The translations under genes and the position numbers were made by a program. From the NCBI GenBank assembly GCA_035288045.1, contig DATEBA010000025.1, positions 1 to 28,059 on the forward strand: DNA of 28,059 bases, in the 5' to 3' direction. Within the stretch, counting starts at the first letter, position 1. Every line of letters starts with the position of its first letter. The notes under the pieces were generated by a model. That model had not been told where the DNA came from. It made no database searches and saw only the letters and a program-made list of their open reading frames with translations. This document shows positions 22,357 through 28,059 of the stretch, one piece after another. This DNA is from DATEBA01 sp035288045 (GTDB lineage: Bacteria > Actinomycetota > UBA4738 > HRBIN12).

Positions 22357-23562
22357 ATGGAAGTCCACCAAGTCACTCGCCCTGCGGACGGGTCACCCGA
22401 GGCTGCCCGTTCGACCGACGTTGGAGAGCCGGAGCCTCCCACCGGCTCTCCGTCGTTCGCCCCCGGCGAGGCCGAGGTCCGCTACCGGGCGCTCGTCGAG
22501 AGCCTGCCCGCGGTCGTGTTCATCGACTCGATGGACGAGCGCGCCACCAACGTCTACACGAGCCCGCAGACGGCCGAGCTCCTCGGCTATACGCAGGAGG
22601 AGTGGGCCGCCGATCCCGACCTCTGGTTCAAGATCATCCTGCCGGAGGACCGGGAACGCGTGGTCGCCGCCCAGCGGCGCCACGTCGAGGAGGGCACATT
22701 TGACCAGACCTACCGGATGGTGGCGAAGGACTCCCGCGTCATCTGGGTTCGCGACATAGCGAAGGCGATCCGGAGCGCCGACGGCACGCAGGTATGGTCG
22801 CAGGGGCTCATCTTCGACGTGACCGCGCAGAAGGGGGCCGAGCAGGCGCTCAAAGACGCGCTCACGCGTGAGCGCGAGGCCTCGGATCGTCTGCGGGAGC
22901 TCGACGCGATCAAGAACACTCTCCTGCACGCCGTCTCGCACGACCTGCGCGGCCCCCTCACAACGATAATCGGCGCGCTCGCGACCGTGCTCCGAGACGA
23001 CATCGACCTGCCCCCGACCACGGTGCGCGAGCTCCTAGAGCAAGCCCGCCGGCGCGCGGAGAAGATGGACGAGACCCTTGCGAACCTCCTCGACCTCGAG
23101 CGCCTCGAGCGCGGCAGCGTCGAGCCCAAGCGCGCCAAGGTCAACGTCGGAGCCCTCGTGGCCAAGGTGGCCTACGAGGCGGACGACCTGGGCGATCACC
23201 CGGTCGAGGTTGACGTCGACAGCCTGGACTCCGAGGTCGACGCCGCAATGGTCGAGCGGATCGTCGACAACCTCCTGGTGAACGCGGCACGTCACACGGC
23301 GCCGGGCACCCGGATCTGGGTGCGCGCCCACATGTACGGCGGCGCTGTGCTGATCGCGGTGGAAGACGAGGGTCCCGGGGTCCCCGACGAGCTGAAGGAA
23401 TGCATCTTCGAGCCGTTCCGGCAGGGCGATCGGCCCGGGCCCGGAAGCGGGCTCGGCCTGTCCATCGTCGCCCGGTTCTCCGACATGCACGGCGGCCGCG
23501 CCTGGGTCGAGGACCGCCCCGGCGGCGGCGCCTCGTTCCTCGTCCTGATCCCCGGCGCCTAG
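22357..23562 (+). CDS. Soluble single-PAS sensor histidine kinase
   Basis: At 401 residues this is the shortest of the three tandem kinases. One PAS domain (about 42-160: VRYRALVESLPAVVFIDSMD, YTSPQTAELLGYTQEEW, FDVTAQK) is joined by a short coiled linker to HisKA with H195 in VSHDLRGP. The HATPase domain has N305/N309 (DNLLVNAARHT), G1 box DEGPG at 337-341 and G2 box GSGLGLS at 363-369. No membrane helix is present. Its C-terminal stretch (HGGRAWVEDRPGGGASF) is nearly the same as in its neighbours, which points to local duplication. The N-terminal about 35 residues are proline- and acid-rich and unlike the other copies. The 78-nt gap before it shows no clear promoter. Confidence 0.87.
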   Translation: MEVHQVTRPADGSPEAARSTDVGEPEPPTGSPSFAPGEAEVRYRALVESLPAVVFIDSMDERATNVYTSPQTAELLGYTQEEWAADPDLWFKIILPEDRERVVAAQRRHVEEGTFDQTYRMVAKDSRVIWVRDIAKAIRSADGTQVWSQGLIFDVTAQKGAEQALKDALTREREASDRLRELDAIKNTLLHAVSHDLRGPLTTIIGALATVLRDDIDLPPTTVRELLEQARRRAEKMDETLANLLDLERLERGSVEPKRAKVNVGALVAKVAYEADDLGDHPVEVDVDSLDSEVDAAMVERIVDNLLVNAARHTAPGTRIWVRAHMYGGAVLIAVEDEGPGVPDELKECIFEPFRQGDRPGPGSGLGLSIVARFSDMHGGRAWVEDRPGGGASFLVLIPGA

Positions 23563-23672
23563 CAGCGCCGCGAGGTGGCCTTCAGCGCGCTCGGGGAACT
23601 CATGGAGGGCTCACGGGCCGCCCCTAGGCCGCTCGGGGGACACCGAAGGGCCGGTAAGAGGGCGGCTCAAGG

Positions 23673-23693
23673 GCATCCGGCCTGGGCCGATGC
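23673..23693 (+). promoter_or_regulatory. Hairpin just upstream of the third kinase gene's ribosome site
   Basis: GCATC (23673-23677) pairs with GATGC (23689-23693), and GGC (23679-23681) with GCC (23686-23688), around a small loop with one bulged C. The hairpin ends about seven bases before GGGAGGGAGC and ATG 23710, within a 147-nt leader that also repeats GCTCGGGG twice. It could influence translation. I found no match to a riboswitch class I know. Confidence 0.3.
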
Positions 23694-23709
23694 TTCCTAG
23701 GGAGGGAGC

Positions 23710-25569
23710 ATGGGCCTCCGCGAATCGATCCTCCAAGGCAACGGCCTGCTGGCCCGGATCTTCCACGGGAGCTCCGAGGGCCTGGCCCTCGCGCGCCCAG
23801 ACGGCCTGATCGTGGAGGCGAACGACGCTTTCGCGTTGCTGGTCGGACGCCCGCGGAGCGAGGTCGTCGGCGCGACGGGGGAAGCGCTCGGCATCTGGAC
23901 GACCGAGGACTTCCGGGTCCTCGGCGAGCGCAGGCCGACGGAGGGGGTCTCGCCCGAGATCTCCCGGGAACCCGCGATGTCCGCTGAGCCGATCGACGTG
24001 AACGGCGAGCGGCTCGTGCTCCTTCGAGCGCGCGCTGCCGGCACCGAGCTGCTCCCGGACCTCCGCGATACGATCGCTCGCTACCGCTCGCTCATCGAGC
24101 AGGTGCCCGCGATCGTCTACGTCGAGGTCGACGACCCGGCGCATGAGTCGGGATTCCGGGTTACCTACGTCAGCCCGCAGTCGACCCGGATCATCGGCTA
24201 CTCGCCCGAGGAGCTGATAGCGGATCCCGACATCTGGTACCGGCGCATGCCGCCGGAGGACCGCCACCGCCTGCTCAACAAGGAGAAGAAGCAGCCGGAA
24301 ACGGACACGTTCCATGTCGAGTACCGGATCGTCGCGCGGGACGGCCGCACGGTGTGGTTCCGCGACGACGCGACCCGCGTAGTGGATGAGGCGACCGGCA
24401 CGACCTTCTGGCAGGGCGTCATGCTGGACGTCACCGAGGAGGTTCTGGCGCGCCAGCAGGTCGAGGACGCGCAACGGAGGTTCCAGACGCTGGTCGAGCA
24501 CCTGCCCGCGATCGTCTACGTCGATGCCCTCGACTGGAAGGCCACGAACCAGTACACGAGCCCTCGCACGGCCGAGATCCTCGGTTACACGGCCCAGGAG
24601 TGGATGAGCGACCCGGAGATCTGGCCCCGGATGCTGCACCCCGGCGACCGCGAGCGGGTCCTCGAGGCGCAGCGGCGGCACGCCGAGTCGTACGAGCCAC
24701 TGCACGAGGAGTACCGCGTCCACGCCAAGGACGGCCGCGTCCTGTGGCTCATGGACGAGGCCGTTGTCGTCCGTGACGAGCGCGGCCGCCCGCTCTACTC
24801 CCAGGGCTTCCTCTTCGACATCACGCGTAGGAAGGAGGCGGAGGCGCAGCTCGCCGCGGCCCTGGAGCGCGAGCACCAGGCGGCCGAACAGCTCCGCACC
24901 CTCGACGCCCTCAAGAACACGCTGCTGCACGCGATCTCCCACGACCTGCGGAGCCCGATCGCGACGATCCTGGCGGTCGTCTCGGCGATCGAGCGCCACG
25001 GCTCCGCGATAGACGAGGACGACGCGCGCGACCTGCTGCGAGGCATCGGATCGAGGGCGCGCAAGATGAGCCGGCTCCTGGAGGACCTGCTGGACCTGGA
25101 CCGGCTCGACCGGGGGATCGCCGAGCCGAACCGCGTGCCTGTGGACGTGGGAGAGCTCGTCCGGTGCGTCGCCGACGAGTGCGAGGCACTCGAGGGTCGC
25201 GACGTCGAGCTAGATCTCGAGCCGGTGCCGGCCGAGCTCGACGGCCCGAAGGTGGAGAGGATCGTCGACAACCTCCTTGTGAACGCCGGCAAGCACACGC
25301 CGGACGACTCGAAGGTTTGGGTCAGGGTCGGTCGTGAGGAAGCCGGCGTGCTGATCGTCGTCGAGGACCAGGGACCCGGCGTCCCCGACGACGTCAAGGA
25401 GACGATCTTCCAGCCGTTCCAGCGAGGCGGGGACTCCGAGCGGCGCCCGGCCGGCTCGGGGATCGGCCTGTCGCTGGTCTCGCGGTTCGCGGAGCTCCAC
25501 GGGGGCCAGGCCTGGGTGGAGGACCGCCCCGGCGGCGGCGCCAGCTTTCGCGTCCTGCTGCCCGGCTAG
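23710..25569 (+). CDS. Soluble triple-PAS sensor histidine kinase
   Basis: This 619-residue kinase carries three PAS domains. The first is divergent (about 12-110: ARIFHGSSEGLALARPDGLI). The second (about 124-243) has IEQVPAIVYVEVDD, and the third (about 258-373) has VEHLPAIVYVDALD. HisKA follows with H411 in ISHDLRSP. The HATPase has N521/N525 (DNLLVNAGKHTP), G1 box DQGPG at 553-557 and G2 box GSGIGLS at 582-588. No membrane helix or receiver domain is present. ATG 23710 has a strong ribosome site, GGGAGGGAGC. Its stop interlocks with that of the convergent metallophosphoesterase (CTAG, 25566-25569). PAS 2 and 3 resemble the PAS domains of the two upstream kinases, so the array probably grew by duplication and domain gain. 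Confidence 0.88.
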   Translation: MGLRESILQGNGLLARIFHGSSEGLALARPDGLIVEANDAFALLVGRPRSEVVGATGEALGIWTTEDFRVLGERRPTEGVSPEISREPAMSAEPIDVNGERLVLLRARAAGTELLPDLRDTIARYRSLIEQVPAIVYVEVDDPAHESGFRVTYVSPQSTRIIGYSPEELIADPDIWYRRMPPEDRHRLLNKEKKQPETDTFHVEYRIVARDGRTVWFRDDATRVVDEATGTTFWQGVMLDVTEEVLARQQVEDAQRRFQTLVEHLPAIVYVDALDWKATNQYTSPRTAEILGYTAQEWMSDPEIWPRMLHPGDRERVLEAQRRHAESYEPLHEEYRVHAKDGRVLWLMDEAVVVRDERGRPLYSQGFLFDITRRKEAEAQLAAALEREHQAAEQLRTLDALKNTLLHAISHDLRSPIATILAVVSAIERHGSAIDEDDARDLLRGIGSRARKMSRLLEDLLDLDRLDRGIAEPNRVPVDVGELVRCVADECEALEGRDVELDLEPVPAELDGPKVERIVDNLLVNAGKHTPDDSKVWVRVGREEAGVLIVVEDQGPGVPDDVKETIFQPFQRGGDSERRPAGSGIGLSLVSRFAELHGGQAWVEDRPGGGASFRVLLPG

Positions 25570-26603
25570 TGGCAGCGATCGCTTCCGGCGTCCGAGAACC
25601 GCTTCCCGGCCACCCGGTCGAAGCTCCAGTCGAAGGCGCCGTCGCGGAGCGACAGGAAGAGGACGCCGATCGTGTCGGCCGATCTGGCCTGCGAGTGGCC
25701 GGCGCGCTTGTTGAACCAGTAGGTCTCGGCGCCCCCGGTGCCAACCACGAACGACCGTATCCCTGCCGATCGGTCCACCGAGCCGTCCGGGCGCAGCGGT
25801 GCGAACCGCTCGTAGATGTGGTCATGGCCCGCGAGCGCAACGTCCACGCCGGCGCGGTAGAGCAGCCGCCAAAGAGGGAGCACTCCCCGCGTGTCGCCGT
25901 GAGGTCCCGAGGAGAACCGGGGGTGGTGCATGATCGCGACGTCGCAGGACGCCTCGCTGCTACGAAGGTCGTGCCGAAGCCAGCGATACTGCCGCGAGCC
26001 GCGCTCGCAGCTCAGGATGTCGCAGTTGGAGTTGAGGGACACGACGTGCCATGAGGCGAGGTCGGTGCTGTAGTAGCCCAGGCCGCGCTTGCCGGCCCGG
26101 CGCCCGAAGTAGTCGAAGTAGCCGGCCGCGACGTTCGTGTAGTACTCGTGGTTGCCGACCGCCGGGTAGGTGATGCCTTTGAGTCGCCCCCAGCTCTTGT
26201 CGTACGAGCGCCGGAACTTGCCCAACGTGGCGTCGTCGTACTGGGTGTCGCCCAGCACGAACACCGCCTCGGCCCCGGCGCGCGATATCGCCTTGGCCGT
26301 CGCGAGCTGCCGGCAGTACCTGCCCCTTCCCTTGCCTCCCTCGAAGGAGGGATCGCTCGGGTCGCAGGCGACGTCGCCGGCGGCCGCTACGAGCACCTCG
26401 GCCTTCCCCTCCGAGGATCTCCCGGGGCGCGAGGGAAGACCGGGCTCCGGAGAGGAGCTCGCCCGCGAGAGGCCCGGAGCCGCGGAGGCGGAGGGTTCGA
26501 GCGGGATCTGCTGCGCGGCGCTCTCAGCCGTCGGACGGACGGCTCCGAAGAGCGCCCCGACGGCGACCGAGAGAGCGACGAAGAGGGGGGGACGGCGCTT
26601 CAT
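25566..26603 (-). CDS. Secreted purple-acid-phosphatase-like metallophosphoesterase
   Basis: The 345-residue protein has a signal peptide (KRRPPLFVALSVAVGALFGA), a serine/proline-rich linker to about residue 65, then a calcineurin-type domain. The binuclear metal motifs are complete: D77 in GDVACD, D119 in GDTQYDD, N151/H152 in GNHEY, H226 in IMHHPRF, and H260/H262 in GHDHIYER. Y122, in the GDxxY form, is the tyrosine that marks purple acid phosphatases. It should hydrolyse phosphomonoesters outside the cell. It lies three nucleotides after the stop of the NAGPA-domain gene, so the two are co-transcribed. C-terminal cysteine and histidine (DRCH) are odd but may form a disulfide. Confidence 0.87.
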   Translation of the reverse strand: MKRRPPLFVALSVAVGALFGAVRPTAESAAQQIPLEPSASAAPGLSRASSSPEPGLPSRPGRSSEGKAEVLVAAAGDVACDPSDPSFEGGKGRGRYCRQLATAKAISRAGAEAVFVLGDTQYDDATLGKFRRSYDKSWGRLKGITYPAVGNHEYYTNVAAGYFDYFGRRAGKRGLGYYSTDLASWHVVSLNSNCDILSCERGSRQYRWLRHDLRSSEASCDVAIMHHPRFSSGPHGDTRGVLPLWRLLYRAGVDVALAGHDHIYERFAPLRPDGSVDRSAGIRSFVVGTGGAETYWFNKRAGHSQARSADTIGVLFLSLRDGAFDWSFDRVAGKRFSDAGSDRCH

Positions 26604-26606
26604 GCC

Positions 26607-28059
26607 CTAGTCTTTCGGTCCGGCGATCGCCGTTCTGTAGGCGCCGAGCGCCGAGGACAGCTCCGGACCCAGGTTCGCGCGACCGAAGGCCCCCACGGCG
26701 ATCGCGTCGAGCAGCCCCCCGGTTGACGCGGGATCGGCCAGGATCAGCTGCTCCGTGTCCGGATCCTCCTCGCCCGGCACGAGGCGGGTAGGCCTCGAGG
26801 CGAGCCTGCTCGAGGTCCTCGTTCCCTTCACGGCGGGCGCGTTGGAATCCACACCGGGAAGGACGAGCAGGGCGTTCTCCACGCTGCGCTCCCCTGCTGC
26901 GTCGGAGGGCCTGCTCACCAGGCACCCGTGATTGGCCCGTCTCTCGCAATAGGCGGGCTTCCTCTGCCTCACCCACATCGAGGTCGAGCCGCCTCCGTCG
27001 AAGTTCACGGCCCATGTGGCGCCGAGCTTCTTGAACTCGCGAGCGAACTCGTCCAGGCGCATGCCCACCGACCACCCGCTCTGGCGTCCGTCGACGGTCA
27101 GGATGTACAGGCGGCAGCCCGGATCGCCGGTGACGCACTCCCTGTTGACGCCGGCACCGGTCCGGGGGTTGCGGCCGCAGAAGTAGGAGTCGCAACTGGA
27201 CGGCGCCACGACCTCACCGGCCTCGAGCAGCTGCGGCATGCCGCCGATCGCATCTCCCACCCCGTTCCAGCCAAGGCTCCAGGTGATCCGCACCCGATCG
27301 TGGCGATCGAGCTTCTTTATCTGCTCGGCCCTCGCGCCACCCCTGTCAGCGGCGAGCACGACCGCACCGGGATCCGAGCCGGTAGCGATCGGGTCGAACG
27401 GGCAAGGCTCCGGCTGCGCATCTACCTTGTAGAGTCGCGAGATGCCCGTCTTCTGGGCGTCGCTCCAGACCCTGCCCTCGACGGGGAGGAGCCTCGCGGC
27501 GCACGCGTCGTTCGGCGCCTGCTCGCGGCTCCCGCCCACCTGCGTGTAGCCGGCGATCTGCCGGGTCCTCGGCTCGCCGCTGTTCCAGTGGGCGATCGAC
27601 CACGTGCGCTCCAGCTTGCGGATGCGAGCGGTCACCTTGGCCTGGGGCCTCCGCGCGAAAGCACGCTTCTCGTTCATCGACACGCCGAAGCCGACCCCGC
27701 TCCTCAGGCCGGCGGTCTGGAGGTCCGCGTCGGCCGCGGTCGGATGGATCGGACGTCCGCTCACCGAGAAGTCCCCGTTCACCGCGGCGATCGCGCCCTC
27801 CCGGTACCCGATCCTGCTCATCTTCTCCCAACCGGGGAACGCCAGGGATGCGAGCGCGGGTTCGATCGTCAGCGCGCGCGATGGATCCTTGCTCGCAGAG
27901 ACCTTTCGCGGGTTGACGATCAGCGCCCTCACCTCGACGGGGCCGTCGGAGTACTGGACCCGCTTGAGCACCAGCCCGGGCGCGAGCTGCCAGGACCGGG
28001 TCTGGCGGCCGCGGGTCTGCGGGCTCTGGACCGACCCCTGGACCGGCGGGGCGGGGGCG
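26607..28059 (-). CDS. Phosphodiester glycosidase (NAGPA domain) protein, 5' end beyond the window
   Basis: The frame is open from the window edge (28059) to TAG 26607-26609, so at least 483 codons belong to it and the N-terminus, probably with a signal peptide, lies outside. GTG 27971 is not convincing as the start, because WQLAPGLVLKRVQ just around it reads like normal family sequence. The NAGPA (phosphodiester glycosidase) hallmarks are AAVNGDF early, LYILTVDGRQSGWSVG and EFAREFKKLGATWAVNFDGG with GGSTSMWV, followed by RSVENALLVLP. Paired cysteines fit an exported protein. In animals the domain removes N-acetylglucosamine from a phosphodiester, exposing a phosphomonoester. Here a glycan or wall polymer is a likely substrate. 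The about 100 residues after the domain are unassigned. Confidence 0.85.
   Translation of the reverse strand, partial: APAPPVQGSVQSPQTRGRQTRSWQLAPGLVLKRVQYSDGPVEVRALIVNPRKVSASKDPSRALTIEPALASLAFPGWEKMSRIGYREGAIAAVNGDFSVSGRPIHPTAADADLQTAGLRSGVGFGVSMNEKRAFARRPQAKVTARIRKLERTWSIAHWNSGEPRTRQIAGYTQVGGSREQAPNDACAARLLPVEGRVWSDAQKTGISRLYKVDAQPEPCPFDPIATGSDPGAVVLAADRGGARAEQIKKLDRHDRVRITWSLGWNGVGDAIGGMPQLLEAGEVVAPSSCDSYFCGRNPRTGAGVNRECVTGDPGCRLYILTVDGRQSGWSVGMRLDEFAREFKKLGATWAVNFDGGGSTSMWVRQRKPAYCERRANHGCLVSRPSDAAGERSVENALLVLPGVDSNAPAVKGTRTSSRLASRPTRLVPGEEDPDTEQLILADPASTGGLLDAIAVGAFGRANLGPELSSALGAYRTAIAGPKD

Noticed and set aside
20340..25569. A defence island built around the MazF pair and the kinases
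   Set aside because: The kinases are ordinary PAS sensor kinases, and no nuclease, helicase, reverse transcriptase, integrase or other defence-linked gene is present. The toxin-antitoxin pair alone does not make a defence locus.

Overview
The window is one contiguous piece of a very GC-rich bacterial chromosome. Genes are tightly packed on both strands, GTG starts are frequent, and several starts lack a Shine-Dalgarno site but have a -10-like hexamer just upstream. Together with DrrAB-type ABC genes, SnoaL_3 and DinB-like proteins and secreted propeller proteins, this suggests an actinomycetote, perhaps of the Thermoleophilia/Gaiellales type. That placement is inference. I see no rRNA, tRNA, CRISPR array, insertion sequence or phage gene.

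Region 1 (1-8440) looks like an amine/nitrogen uptake and catabolism neighbourhood. A polyamine-type ABC transporter (end of a probable binding protein, then potA, potB and potC with overlapping starts) converges on an operon of a ureohydrolase (agmatinase/arginase family) and a class I/II aminotransferase. Next come an APC-family permease and a convergent pair: a Rieske non-haem-iron oxygenase of the betaine/carnitine demethylase type and a metal-dependent cyclase/formamidase.

Region 2 (8465-14060) is mixed: a secreted seven-repeat FG-GAP propeller, a single-PAS protein, a DrrA/DrrB-type ABC exporter, a SnoaL_3 protein with a decayed second copy, and an XRE regulator. The 12446-12702 stretch holds the scattered, frame-broken remains of a DinB-like gene.

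Region 3 (14089-20014) returns to nitrogen and one-carbon metabolism: a DmdA/GcvT-family tetrahydrofolate enzyme divergent from an ammonium transporter, and further on a DadA-like FAD oxidoreductase. Between them lie small membrane proteins, a secreted propeller-like protein and a stranded MazF C-terminus.

Region 4 (20065-25569) starts with a ribbon-helix-helix/MazF toxin-antitoxin pair with a CATATG palindrome at the antitoxin start. Three paralogous soluble PAS histidine kinases follow, with two, one and three PAS domains and no response regulator in the window.

Region 5 (25566-28059) is a two-gene minus-strand operon for exported enzymes: a phosphodiester glycosidase (NAGPA domain, running off the window) and a purple-acid-phosphatase-like metallophosphoesterase. 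In the eukaryotic lysosomal pathway the NAGPA enzyme's product is a phosphomonoester, so the pair could act in sequence on a phosphodiester-linked glycan.

No single new system is proven. The best leads are the amine/methyl-amine gene set, the NAGPA-phosphatase pair, the orphan kinase array and the several decaying genes.
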